A stretch of DNA of 20,738 bases from a virus. The stretch is taken from IMG/VR virus record IMGVR_UViG_3300047562_000283, positions 1 through 20,738 of that record; one strand, written 5' to 3'. The translations under genes were made by a program, and so were the position numbers. Below are positions 1 through 8,500 of this stretch, in pieces (position 1 is the stretch's first letter; the number at the start of each line of letters is the position of its first letter). The notes under the pieces are model-generated. The model was not told the origin of the DNA, ran no database searches, and saw only the letters and a list, made by a program, of their open reading frames with translations.

Positions 1-18
1 AGGTACTTCGGTCCTTAA
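1..18 (+). CDS. C-terminal end of upstream gene (partial; scaffold position)
   Basis: Frame 1 gives RYFGP followed by TAA at 16-18, two bases before the next ATG. Only five codons are visible, so the product cannot be identified. In T7-like genomes the scaffolding protein gene lies directly upstream of the capsid gene, so a scaffold is a position-only inference. The alternative is that this is a chance stop and that frame 3, also open to the window edge, is the real coding frame. Confidence 0.25.
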   Translation, partial: RYFGP

Positions 19-20
19 CA

Positions 21-125
21 ATGACTCAAGTCGAATTGGATGCCCGTGTACGGGAACAGCAAGCTCAACAAAAAGAGCAGAAGTTGAAGTATCGCGGCGT
101 TGCTTACACACCGAAAACTAAATGA
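21..125 (+). CDS. 34-aa small protein with a YRG motif (DUF4278-like)
   Basis: ATG at 21 follows the preceding TAA by two bases and opens a 34-codon ORF ending in TGA at 123-125. The N-terminal two thirds are a very polar, probably helical stretch rich in Gln, Glu, Lys and Arg. The C-terminal third reads KLKYRGVAYTPKTK. The L-x-YRG-V-x-Y core resembles DUF4278, a short uncharacterised family found in cyanobacteria and their phages; this is pattern recognition, not a search result. The start has no clear SD but has the ACAATG context seen at several other starts here. The frame is open to the window edge, so this could instead be the C-terminus of a longer protein. Its function is unknown. Confidence 0.5.
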   Translation: MTQVELDARVREQQAQQKEQKLKYRGVAYTPKTK

Positions 126-131
126 TTAAAC

Positions 132-164
132 GGAGTCAGGCACCTCAGAGTCGGACCTGGCTCC
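132..164 (+). other. Stem-loop upstream of the capsid gene
   Basis: GGAGTCAGG (132-140) pairs with CCTGGCTCC (156-164) as nine pairs with one G-T, around a 15-base loop. It starts seven bases after the stop of the 34-aa ORF. No T-tract follows (next bases TATTGACTA), so it is not a convincing intrinsic terminator. It may be an mRNA processing or stabilising element. Confidence 0.4.
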
Positions 165-268
165 TATTGACTATCGGCCTCTACGGAGACACCCGCTAGT
201 CATTGACAGTCTGGAGAGACAGACAAATTGATAACGCTGAATGCCAATGAACTTCTTTCGTTGGAATT

Positions 269-288
269 CCTAACCGGTTAGGGAGACA
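269..288 (+). promoter_or_regulatory. Palindrome plus T7-like initiation box
   Basis: CCTAACCGGTTAGG (269-282) is a perfect 14-bp palindrome; its right end runs into GGGAGACA (281-288). TAGGGAGA matches the start of transcripts from strong T7 promoters. The feature could be the capsid promoter of the phage polymerase or a short hairpin at the 5' end of the capsid mRNA (five-pair stem, CCGG loop). The resemblance is visible in the sequence; the function is inferred. Confidence 0.35.
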
Positions 289-315
289 AGTAAACCTTTT
301 CTCTCTTTTCTAACA

Positions 316-1332
316 ATGGCTAACGCCGTACAATCCGTATTGGGTACGCTTAATAAAGCTGTATCCAGCACCTCTGGTGCAAATGCATACGATACTAAGT
401 ATGCAACTTATCTGAAGCTGTTCTCGGGCGAGATGTTCAAGGCGTATGAAAGCGCCACTATTGCTCGTGACACCATCATGCGTCGCACCCTGAAGAACGG
501 GAAGTCGATGCAGTTCATCTTCACTGGCCGCATGCAGGCTGGTTACCACGTGCCTGGGACTCCGATCCTGGGTTCTGGTGATCCCCCGGTGGCTGAGAAG
601 ACCATCGTCTGTGACGACCTGCTGATCTCCAGCGCGTTTGTCTATGACCTTGATGAGACTCTTGCTCACTATGAGCTGCGTGGTGAGATCTCCAAGAAGA
701 TCGGTCATGCCCTTGCTGAGGCTTATGACAAGAAGATCTTCCGCATGATCGCCAAAGCTGCTCGTGAAGCTCACCCCATCACTGCCGCTCCTGGCCCTGA
801 GCCCGGCGGTAGCGTGATCCAACTGGGTGTGCAGAAGGAGTATGACGCTCAAGCTCTGGTGGATGCCTTCTTTGAAGCTGCTTCCATCATGGATGAGAAG
901 AACGTTCCCAAGGCTGGCCGTCACGCTGTGCTGGCTCCTCGTCAGTACTACGCTCTGATCAGCCAAGTTGATTCCAACATCCTCAACCGTGACTTCGGTG
1001 CTTCTCAGGGCAACCTGAACAGCGGTGAAGGTCTCTATGAGATCGCTGGTATCAGCATCAAGCGTTCCAACAACCTGCCTTTCCTGGCCGGTAGCGTTGC
1101 TGCTGTCCAAGGTGAGAACAATGATTACTCTGGTGACTTCAGCACCCACTGTGGTCTGATCTACCAAAAGGATGCTGCTGGTGTGGTTGAGGCCATTGGT
1201 CCTCAAGTGCAAGTAACCAACGGTGACGTGAGCGTGCTCTACCAGGGCGACGTGATCGTGGGCCGTCTGGCTATGGGTTGCGGCACCCTGAACCCTGCTG
1301 CTGCTATCGAGCTGCAGTCGGCTCGTTCCTGA
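316..1332 (+). CDS. Major capsid protein (T7 gp10-like)
   Basis: The product is 338 aa, close to T7 gp10A (about 344 aa), and reads as a cyanopodovirus major capsid protein of the HK97 fold. It forms the icosahedral shell. The start MANAVQSVLGTLNKAV and the body (DTIMRR near 55, GTPILGSGDPP near 82, DDLLISSAFVYDLDE near 100) fit this group, as does its place before the tail tubular genes. Codon use is strongly biased (Leu CTG, Lys AAG, Arg CGT/CGC) from about codon 35 onward, unlike the downstream genes, as expected for the most abundant virion protein. No SD precedes the ATG; instead there is a pyrimidine-rich tract and the context ACAATGG. The gene ends with tandem stops TGA TAA, so a T7-style readthrough or frameshift product is not evident. 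A 300-codon antisense ORF over the gene is a codon-bias artefact. Confidence 0.95.
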   Translation: MANAVQSVLGTLNKAVSSTSGANAYDTKYATYLKLFSGEMFKAYESATIARDTIMRRTLKNGKSMQFIFTGRMQAGYHVPGTPILGSGDPPVAEKTIVCDDLLISSAFVYDLDETLAHYELRGEISKKIGHALAEAYDKKIFRMIAKAAREAHPITAAPGPEPGGSVIQLGVQKEYDAQALVDAFFEAASIMDEKNVPKAGRHAVLAPRQYYALISQVDSNILNRDFGASQGNLNSGEGLYEIAGISIKRSNNLPFLAGSVAAVQGENNDYSGDFSTHCGLIYQKDAAGVVEAIGPQVQVTNGDVSVLYQGDVIVGRLAMGCGTLNPAAAIELQSARS

Positions 1333-1350
1333 TAACTGAGGTAACTGACA

Positions 1351-1530
1351 ATGGCTGCTTCTGTTGCTAAGGGTGATAACGGCGTCTGCACTACTGACGC
1401 TGTGCGTATCTCTGTTGCCAAGACCCGCAAGGGTTACGGCAGTGCTGTGGCTGACTCTGCTGTGGCTTCGACCACCAAGGGTCTGCGTACCGCATATCCC
1501 GGCGTTGAGTGCAATATCGCCAACGTCTGA
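1351..1530 (+). CDS. 59-aa capsid-companion protein, candidate decoration protein
   Basis: This ORF begins MAASVAKGDNGVCTTDAV and ends NIANV with TGA at 1528-1530. It lies 18 bases after the capsid stop and just before the intrinsic terminator, so it would share the capsid transcript. Its codon use has the same bias as the capsid gene (AAG, CGC/CGT, CTG, GGT/GGC), which argues that it is genuinely translated, and at a high level. The protein is basic, rich in Ala, Val, Ser, Thr and Gly, with two cysteines (residues 13 and 54), no membrane segment and no motif I recognise. Some cyanopodoviruses such as Syn5 carry extra small capsid-surface proteins, so a head decoration or cement role is a reasonable inference. 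The start has the ACAATGG context shared with the capsid gene. Confidence 0.75.
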   Translation: MAASVAKGDNGVCTTDAVRISVAKTRKGYGSAVADSAVASTTKGLRTAYPGVECNIANV

Positions 1531-1543
1531 TCAACTATGAATT

Positions 1544-1571
1544 GGGGGCCACATCGGTCCCCTTTTCTTTT
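1544..1571 (+). terminator. Intrinsic terminator after the capsid operon
   Basis: GGGGGCC (1544-1550) pairs with GGTCCCC (1556-1562) around a five-base loop, giving seven pairs with one G-T, followed at once by TTTTCTTTT (1563-1571). It sits where T7 has its main late terminator, just after the capsid gene. Partial readthrough would lower tail-gene expression relative to capsid. Confidence 0.88.
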
Positions 1572-1579
1572 CAACCACG

Positions 1580-1585
1580 TATAAT
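1580..1585 (+). promoter_or_regulatory. Possible host-type -10 box (TATAAT)
   Basis: A perfect TATAAT lies 11 bases before the ATG of the tail tubular A gene and just after the terminator. Nothing resembling TTGACA lies 16-18 bases upstream (the region is the terminator arm and T-tract), and transcription from it would give an almost leaderless mRNA. It could be a weak host promoter or chance. Confidence 0.2.
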
Positions 1586-1596
1586 GCTATCGTGAT

Positions 1597-2214
1597 ATGA
1601 GCTTTCCTACTTCTTTAGTAGCTACCGAACTAGCTGCCGTAAATCAAATACTCGGAGCAGTAGGACAGGCTCCTGTCACTACTCTCGATAATACTAACCC
1701 TGATGTCTCCATAGCTTATGGGACACTGCTTGATATAAGTCGTGAAATCCAGGGTGAAGGTTGGAGTTACAACAGAGAATTTGAATATCCATTTGCTACT
1801 GACAACAACAACCAAATTCTTATTCCCTCAAACGTCCTCAGTATTGATCTGAGTGCTGTACCTGAGAATGCGGGAGTAGATTCTGTTGTCCGTGATGGTA
1901 AGTTGTATGATAAAACCAATCACACTTTTAGCTGGGAAACTAGTCCTGTTCTGTGTGATGTTATTTGGGGTTTTGATTTTGTAGATATCCCTCAACCTAT
2001 TCGAGATTATATCGTTGCACGTAGTGCTACTACTGCTTGCATCAAAATGGTGGGTGATAAGGATCTCTACACGATCCTTACCCAACGTGAAGCTGTTAGT
2101 CGTGCATCTGCTGTCGAATTTGATTGCAACGAAGGTGATTATTCAATCTTTGGGTTTCCCAATGGAATGAACTATTACACCAGCTATCAACCCTATCGTT
2201 CATTGATCCGCTGA
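1597..2214 (+). CDS. Tail tubular protein A (T7 gp11-like adaptor)
   Basis: The product is 205 aa, close to T7 gp11 (196 aa). It belongs to the gatekeeper/adaptor ring that joins the portal to the nozzle in podoviral tails. The N-terminus ELAAVNQILGAVGQAPVTTL, with the following DISREIQGEGWSYN, is the typical family opening: a helix that packs in the ring, then the segment with the conserved Gly-Trp. The C-terminal helix region (near DYIVARSATTACIKMVGD) also fits. No SD is present; the ATG is the first after the terminator. Only one base separates its TGA from the ATG of the tail tubular B gene, so the two are probably translationally coupled. The codon bias is much weaker than in the capsid gene. 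Confidence 0.92.
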   Translation: MSFPTSLVATELAAVNQILGAVGQAPVTTLDNTNPDVSIAYGTLLDISREIQGEGWSYNREFEYPFATDNNNQILIPSNVLSIDLSAVPENAGVDSVVRDGKLYDKTNHTFSWETSPVLCDVIWGFDFVDIPQPIRDYIVARSATTACIKMVGDKDLYTILTQREAVSRASAVEFDCNEGDYSIFGFPNGMNYYTSYQPYRSLIR

Positions 2215-2215
2215 T

Positions 2216-4651
2216 ATGGCTGCAATCTCACAACGTATTCCTAATTTTCTTGGTGGCGTATCACAGCAAACTGACAACCTTAAATTTCCAGGACAAGTCA
2301 GAGATCTAATTAATGGATACCCTGAACCAACTTTTGGTCTTTTGAAGCGGCCCGGTGCTCGGTTTGTTGCAGAACTGAAAGATGCTGCAGGTACTCTTGT
2401 CCCACCATCCTCTCTCACTGACGCCAAGATCTTCTCCATCTTCCGTGATGATCAAGAGCAGTATCTGGTAGCAATTATTGGTAATCAAACACCTTCGTCT
2501 TCTAATGAGATTAAGGTTTGGAACCTTGCCAATGGAGCACCAGTTACTGTCAACTACACTGGTTCGGCTAAAGATTATCTGGATGCTGGTAAGCAAGACT
2601 TTGAGACGCTTACCATCAATGACTATACTTTTATTGTTAACAAAAGTAAGACTGTTGCAACTCTAGCCGAACCTTCCTATACCGCTGGTACTAAAGCCAC
2701 TATACGTGTACTGTCAGTTGAGTACAGTGCAGAGTATAAGGTCATTATTAATGGTACTACGTGCTCTGTTGTCACTAGAAACAGCGACACTCCTGGTACG
2801 ACACCTACCCGAATCCTCAATTATGAGGACATCCTCAATGACCTTAAGACCCAGATTGATAGCAAAGGAATCTCTGGTCTTACTGTAACCAAAGTTGGTA
2901 ATACGCTAGAGCTATCTCGTACATCAGCCTTCACAATCGAAGGCATTGGTGGTAAAGGTGGTGATGCTTTATTTGTTTTCCAAGATACAGTTGAAAACAT
3001 TTCAAAGCTACCTTCTAAGTCAGTTGCCAATCGTGTTGTTCGCATTGCCAACACCAATGCTTCAGAGGATGATTACTTTGTTAAATTCATCGCAGATAGC
3101 AGTGGTAATGGTTATTGGGAAGAATCACGTGCTCCTGATGTTAGTGCCGGACTTGATCCAGCAACTATGCCTCATGAGCTTGTTCGTGAAGCTAATGGTA
3201 CTTTCACATTTAGAGCTGTCTCTTGGGAAGAACGTCTTGTAGGGGATTACGATTCAAATCCAGACCCGTCATTTGTTGGAGAAAAAATCTCTCAGTTATT
3301 CTTTTACAACAATCGACTGGGTTTCCTTACAATTGAGAATGTTGTTCTCAGCCAAGCTGGTGATTACTTTAATTTCTTCTCTTCATCAGCATTGACTGTT
3401 ATTGCTTCTGATCCTGTTGATATTGCGTGCTCAAGTGTTCGACCTGCTGTTCTGCATGCTGCCATACCGGTAGCTCAGGGTCTTGTACTCTTTAGCCGGA
3501 CTCAGCAATTTATTGTAACCGCAGATGGTGGTGTTATATCGCCAACAACTGTCAGCATCAAGACCATTTCCAACTATGAAATGGATCCACAGAATAAACC
3601 CGTTGACATGGGAACGACTGTGGCATTTATATCTAAGATCACTTCCTATACACGTGTCTTTGAGATGGAGACTCGTGGTTCTGATGACAGCCCTATTGTT
3701 GTTGACATATCCAGGCTTGTACCTGAATGGATTCCTAGCAGTGTTGACCAAGTAGTTAGTAGTCCTCAGAATTCTCTGATGTCACTTGGCTACAGTGGTT
3801 CTAGAACTCTTTACCTATTTAGATTCTACTCTACAGGTGAAAAGCGGGAGATTCAATCTTGGTTTAAGTGGCAGCTTTCTGGCAACGTATTGCACCATAC
3901 GATTAATGAAGACACGATGTGGGCCGTCACATCACAAACCAATAGTGTTGTCCTACAGCGTATTGATCTTATTCAAAGCCCTGAAGCATCTATTATCCAA
4001 ACTAAAGACGGTCTAAATGTTGATCCACGACTCGACATGTGGAAGCTGGATCCAACTCGTTCTTATGATGCAGGGACAAATAAGACAAAGATCTACTTGC
4101 CTTACAAGCATGATCCATCTCTGACGCCATGCATTGTCGCTGGTAAGCCAATTACCGAAGGCTCTACATTCCTTGATATTGGTTTTCTGTTATTGCCAAC
4201 CGCAGTCAGTACTGATGGTGGAGGTGACTACGTTGAAATTGAAGAGCAGGATCTCACTTCTGATAATATCATTGTTGGTTACCTCTATACCATGGAAGTA
4301 ACTCTCCCTGAGTTATTCTTCCGTTCCGGTGACACCCAACAACTGACTGACTATGCAAGCTCTCTTGTCCTTTCACGTTTAAAATTTAGTGTTGGACTTG
4401 TGGGTGACTTTTCATTTCTAGTCCAAGCCAGAGGGCGTAGTGATTGGGAAGAAGTCTTTTCTGTGATTGATGCAGACTATTATGTCGCTAATGATGTACC
4501 ACTTGCATCATCAAGGATCTTTACTTTGCCTCTTCATCAACGTTCTGAAAATATGAAACTAAAACTACAAGCATCAGGACCATTCCCAGTGAGTCTTATT
4601 TCTCTCTTGTGGGAAGGTCACTATGCTACTCGCTACTACTCTAGGAGGTAA
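2216..4651 (+). CDS. Tail tubular protein B (T7 gp12-like nozzle)
   Basis: The product is 811 aa against 794 in T7 gp12. It forms the hexameric tail nozzle to which fibres attach and through which DNA leaves. The opening AAISQRIPNFLGGVSQQTD and the following region (residues about 20-50, with NGYPEPTFGLLKRPGARF) are the family hallmark. The rest is beta-rich without membrane segments; a further recognisable piece is the KISQLFFYNNRLGFL region near residue 360. The start overlaps the end of the preceding gene region by one-base spacing. The last two sense codons are AGG AGG, which also form the Shine-Dalgarno of the next gene. No frameshift is seen. Confidence 0.95.
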   Translation: MAAISQRIPNFLGGVSQQTDNLKFPGQVRDLINGYPEPTFGLLKRPGARFVAELKDAAGTLVPPSSLTDAKIFSIFRDDQEQYLVAIIGNQTPSSSNEIKVWNLANGAPVTVNYTGSAKDYLDAGKQDFETLTINDYTFIVNKSKTVATLAEPSYTAGTKATIRVLSVEYSAEYKVIINGTTCSVVTRNSDTPGTTPTRILNYEDILNDLKTQIDSKGISGLTVTKVGNTLELSRTSAFTIEGIGGKGGDALFVFQDTVENISKLPSKSVANRVVRIANTNASEDDYFVKFIADSSGNGYWEESRAPDVSAGLDPATMPHELVREANGTFTFRAVSWEERLVGDYDSNPDPSFVGEKISQLFFYNNRLGFLTIENVVLSQAGDYFNFFSSSALTVIASDPVDIACSSVRPAVLHAAIPVAQGLVLFSRTQQFIVTADGGVISPTTVSIKTISNYEMDPQNKPVDMGTTVAFISKITSYTRVFEMETRGSDDSPIVVDISRLVPEWIPSSVDQVVSSPQNSLMSLGYSGSRTLYLFRFYSTGEKREIQSWFKWQLSGNVLHHTINEDTMWAVTSQTNSVVLQRIDLIQSPEASIIQTKDGLNVDPRLDMWKLDPTRSYDAGTNKTKIYLPYKHDPSLTPCIVAGKPITEGSTFLDIGFLLLPTAVSTDGGGDYVEIEEQDLTSDNIIVGYLYTMEVTLPELFFRSGDTQQLTDYASSLVLSRLKFSVGLVGDFSFLVQARGRSDWEEVFSVIDADYYVANDVPLASSRIFTLPLHQRSENMKLKLQASGPFPVSLISLLWEGHYATRYYSRR
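4643..4648 (+). promoter_or_regulatory. Strong ribosome binding site inside the end of the nozzle gene
   Basis: AGGAGG lies five bases before the ATG at 4654 and is a perfect Shine-Dalgarno. It is made of the two terminal Arg codons of the nozzle gene. It stands out because most genes in this window lack an SD. Confidence 0.8.
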
Positions 4652-4653
4652 TA

Positions 4654-5541
4654 ATGGCGTGGCCTGTAATTGGTGCTGTATTAGGCCTTGGAGCAAGCGT
4701 GGCTGGCGCTGTTGCTCAAAATCAACAAACTAGTCAGCAACGTGCTGATGTTGATCGTCAATTGGATCAGCAGTTTGCACAAGATAAAAAGGTCTATGAG
4801 TATAACTGGGAACAGTCCCTCCGTGAATATGAGTACCTTCTTGAAGGTATTAATATCAAACGAGCTGAAGAGGAGTCTGTTGGTCAGCTCAAAGATCAGT
4901 TAGCTATTGATCAATATAATTTCAATAAGGCTAGTCAAGATTTCACATTCCTGAATGACCTTCGTCAGTTTACTGAATCTGAAAAGATCTACGGTAAACA
5001 GCTAAGCTTCAATCAAATTGCAGCTCAGCAAGCAGCTAGTGCTGAACGAGATAAGCTTCGTGAAACACTAATTGCCTCATCCTTTGAGAACCAAGATATG
5101 GTTGTAGAACTCCTTCAACAAGAAGGTGCTCTGCAAGCTCGTGGTGTTTCTGGTAGAAGCGTAGGTCGACAATTACAGGGTGCTATGGCCGCGTTCGGTA
5201 GGAACCAGGCTGTGTTAGCTGAAAGTCTTGTTAGTGCTCGTCGACAGACTGGTAAAAATCTTGAGCGTATCGATATTGAGAAATATGGTGCCGACATTGC
5301 TGCTGATGCTAATCGTATGCTGATGCCCATGAAGGGTCCAGATCTTCCTGTTCCCTATCGTACACCTAGAGCTACATTCCAAGATCCATTGGCACCTCAA
5401 CGTGGCCCAGAACCTATACGTGGTGTCAATACAGCAACACGAGCAAGTGGCCTTGGTATCGCTGCTACTGGACTTGCTGCAACTATTAATGCTGGCAATC
5501 AGATTTATAACTTCTATAACCCCAAAAGTCCTATTATCTAA
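4654..5541 (+). CDS. Internal virion protein (T7 gp14-like)
   Basis: This 295-aa protein is in the position of T7 gp14 (196 aa), the outer-membrane part of the ejected core complex. Residues 3-21 (WPVIGAVLGLGASVAGAVA) form a hydrophobic Gly/Ala-rich helix. Residues about 22-150 are a Gln/Glu/Lys-rich, probably coiled-coil region. Residues about 155-200 hold the family-like stretch GVSGRSVGRQLQGAMAAFGR. A second Gly/Ala-rich apolar segment lies near the C-terminus (about 265-282). The protein would be packaged in the head core and ejected to make a channel in the outer membrane; this comes from T7 knowledge. The start is fixed by the perfect SD. It is about 100 residues longer than in T7, which is usual for cyanophage homologues. 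Confidence 0.85.
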   Translation: MAWPVIGAVLGLGASVAGAVAQNQQTSQQRADVDRQLDQQFAQDKKVYEYNWEQSLREYEYLLEGINIKRAEEESVGQLKDQLAIDQYNFNKASQDFTFLNDLRQFTESEKIYGKQLSFNQIAAQQAASAERDKLRETLIASSFENQDMVVELLQQEGALQARGVSGRSVGRQLQGAMAAFGRNQAVLAESLVSARRQTGKNLERIDIEKYGADIAADANRMLMPMKGPDLPVPYRTPRATFQDPLAPQRGPEPIRGVNTATRASGLGIAATGLAATINAGNQIYNFYNPKSPII

Positions 5542-5557
5542 TCTCGGAGCATACTAA

Positions 5558-8500
5558 ATGGAGCCAAGGAAATACAGAGGGTACGCCCAAAGTACTGGCT
5601 TTAACCCAATTCGTGTTCCTGATACTGTTAGTCGAATTGCTCGTCAAGGAGATCGTACTCTACGGAGTATGCAAGCTGTCCAAGACCAGCTCGCTAGCAA
5701 TCAGTCGAATTACATCAGCGGTCTGGAACGGAAACAACGTGTTGAAGATCAGAACCGTGATGAAGTCTTTAATTTCAATGAGCGCCAACGTAGACGTGTC
5801 TTCGATGATGAGATGCGTGTTCTTCAACGTCAACAAGGTATCGATCCTGGAAGTCGTATTGGTGATCTAGAAGCCCTTGCTCAATTCTCCAAGACTGTTG
5901 CAGAAGTCACTGCTGACATTGGTAAGCGTCAGAGTGAAAATGCAATGTGGGATGAGTACAGCAAGACCTATGAGTTTGGTTTACCTATTGATCGGCTTGA
6001 AGCTCAGGAAGCTGGGTACCAAGCTCTTGCTGAGACTGATGAGCGTATTCAAACCGTAGCTGACCGTATGCAGGCCAATGGAGCACCTCCAGAAGCTGTT
6101 ATGTCTCTACGTAAGGTTTCCGGTTCAAGGGCCGTTGGACAGGCACGTGCGTTGGCTGAGATGGCTGCAATGCACTACGGACCGTGGCTTGAGAAGCAGT
6201 TTTCTCAGGACAATCGTACTCAAATTGAATTGAACGGTGAAACGTTCACTCCTGCTGAGGTTGCAAACGATCCTGTCAAGCGTGCTGCTGCCACCTCTGT
6301 TCTGTGGAAGAACTACCTCACTGGTAATAACCTAGTTGGTCTTAGCCCTGCTTTACTTGCTCCTGCTTTCAAGCAGATGAAGATGGCAGAGCAACAGCAA
6401 CTGGCTGAAGCTCGTACTGCCTACGCTATTGCTGGATCTGAGCAGATGCTTGATGAAGCAAAGGCGGCTGCTATCCCTGCATTCAAGACAAATCCCGGTC
6501 AAGCTTTTACCACCCTTGTTCAAAGTTATGCAAGGAGTCTTGATCAACGTGGACAACCTCTAGGGTTCACTGCTGGTCGTCAAAAGGCAATGGATTACCT
6601 GCGCCTTGCTATTGACACCAACGATGTAACACTTGAGACTCTCGATGCCATTGAGGACTTCCCAACCCCTCATCAACCAAATCGTACTTGGGGACAGTTG
6701 TATGGTCCTGAACTACGTAAGCTACGTGAAGAGGTTGAGAATAACTACATCGAGGATTCCCGTAGGCAAGATTCTGTTCTGCAACAAGATGGTAAGCGTT
6801 GGGCTGATGACGTCCTAAAGGAGATCTCTGATAACCCACAAAGTGAAGAGACGCTAAAGCGCCTCGTTAAGTACAGTCTTGATACCTTCGGTTTCGTTGA
6901 TGATCGTCTTCAGTACTACGTCAACAACTACTCAACAGAAAAGATTGAAGCCGAACGTCTGAATGATGAGTTTGAGAAGCTTGCTCAGGCTAATCGACTC
7001 ACGCTGGATATGGTCACTGATCCACGTGTTCCGTTTGCAGTACGTCAACAGTGGCAGAACATTGCTAAGCAACAGTCAGATGCCCGTGCTCAGACTGGTG
7101 ATTTCAAAGTTGCTAATGAGGCTATCGAGAATGCCATTCTTGCTGCATCACAGTACAACAGTGCAACTGGTGATCCTAAGCACTACACTATACCGCTAGC
7201 AATTGCCGAAGCGAAGGCACGCTTCAATAGCATTGTCTCCACCCTAATCCAATCAGGCAAAGCAACTCCTGATCAAGCTGCACAACAAGCTCTTCAGCAA
7301 GTTATCACTGATATTGGCGATGGAACGTCTGGTAGGTTTGAGTATAGCCGAACGGATCAAAGAGGTTTTGTTAATATCGGCTTTGATGGCTACGGTTCTA
7401 CACGTCAATCAGTTAATGACGCTACTAAGCACTTAGATGCAATCAAAGCTAAGTTTGCTGGTGGTGGCGGTGTTGCATCCCTGGATCGATTCGCACTTAT
7501 TCCCCGCAATACACTTGAGGCTATCAACAAGCAAAGAAATAGCCCGAATGTTCAACCTCCTGCTGTAGCTAACTACATTTCGGAGCTACTTGGTGGAAGG
7601 GTCAGTTCTTTTGAAGTCCTCAACCGTCAATTAGTAGCACAGGGTTTTGACCCTCTCCCTACACCTGAGCCCCTTCAGCAAGTCGAGCGTGTCATCTCTC
7701 CTGAGCTTCGTCGCTTGCTTCTGTATAAGCCCAGCCCACGGCGCTCTATGCGTGCCTATGCTGGTATTGGTAATTACAATCCAGCACTTGTTCCTAAAGG
7801 CTACGGTCAGCTTATTGCTGAAGTAGCAAGCTCTAACGGTGTTGACCCTGGGCTGTTAGCTGGCCTTGTTCAGGTGGAAAGTAATTTTAACCCTAATGCT
7901 GTCTCTCGAGCTGGCGCTACAGGCTTAGGTCAATTAATGCCTGGAACTGCGGCCGGGCTAGGTGTTCGTAATATTCGTGATCCCCGAGAAAACCTTCAAG
8001 GAGCTGCTCGTTATTTACGGCAGATGCTTGATCAGTTTGGTGGGGAGTTAACATCTGGCCTTCGTGCATACAATCAAGGACCAGATAATCAACAACGTTA
8101 TCCCAATGGTGTCTCTGATGAGGCACGTTCTTACCCAACCAAAGTTCTGCGTGCTGCAGCATCATTTGGTTTTAATCCCAACGGTGGTTCTGTGTGGCGT
8201 AATACAGCCACTATGCGCCCAAAGTTGGTGTACCGTATTGATAGTATTGGACCCACTTCAACTGGACCCCACCTTGATGTAAAGGATACTCAAGGAGGAA
8301 TGTTTGGCCGTTACGATCTTGATAAGTATATCGAGGTTGAAGTAGGAGGAAGTAGGAAGCCACTCAGTACGGTAATCACTGACGATCAGGCTGCACACCG
8401 TAGACGTGGTTCACATGGTATTGACTTTGCATATCCAAAAGGTACGCCTGTCTTCTTGAAGAATGGAGCGCAAGTCATCTCCAATTCGCCTACTGAACAT

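Larger units (their letters stand above)
126..315 (+). promoter_or_regulatory. Capsid gene leader and probable late promoter region
   Basis: This 190-bp non-coding stretch is the only long gene-free interval in the window. It holds a stem-loop (132-164), three GAGACA boxes (186-191, 216-221, 283-288), overlapping palindromes GGAATTCC (263-270) and CCTAACCGGTTAGG (269-282), and a pyrimidine tract (295-310) just before the capsid ATG. The third box lies in TTAGGGAGACA, which resembles the initial transcribed TATAGGGAGA of T7 RNA polymerase promoters. In T7 the capsid gene is served by a strong phage promoter, so one or more phage promoters here are likely. No sigma70-type -35/-10 pair is obvious. 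The exact promoter sequence for this phage's polymerase cannot be fixed from one region. Confidence 0.45.

Noticed and set aside
186-200. Syn5-type promoter (ATTGGGCACCCGTAA)
   Set aside because: Only the CACCCG core is shared; the flanks differ, so I did not call it a Syn5-type promoter.
241-273. Ten-codon leader peptide MPMNFFRWNS before the capsid gene
   Set aside because: No SD, no regulatory codon run and no terminator/antiterminator pair was seen; a random short ORF is the simpler explanation.
310-1212. 300-codon ORF on the minus strand opposite the capsid gene
   Set aside because: It mirrors the capsid gene, has no plausible start signal, and arises because the biased capsid codons avoid antisense stops. 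The peptide has no recognisable domain.
1330-1350. Readthrough or frameshift from the capsid gene into the 59-aa ORF (both in the same frame)
   Set aside because: TGA is followed at once by in-frame TAA and a further TAA before the ATG, and no slippery heptamer was seen. Separate translation is more likely.
2326-2342. Small inverted repeat ACCAA/TTGGT followed by CTTTT in the nozzle gene
   Set aside because: A five-pair AT-containing stem with a three-base loop is too weak for a terminator and is expected by chance.
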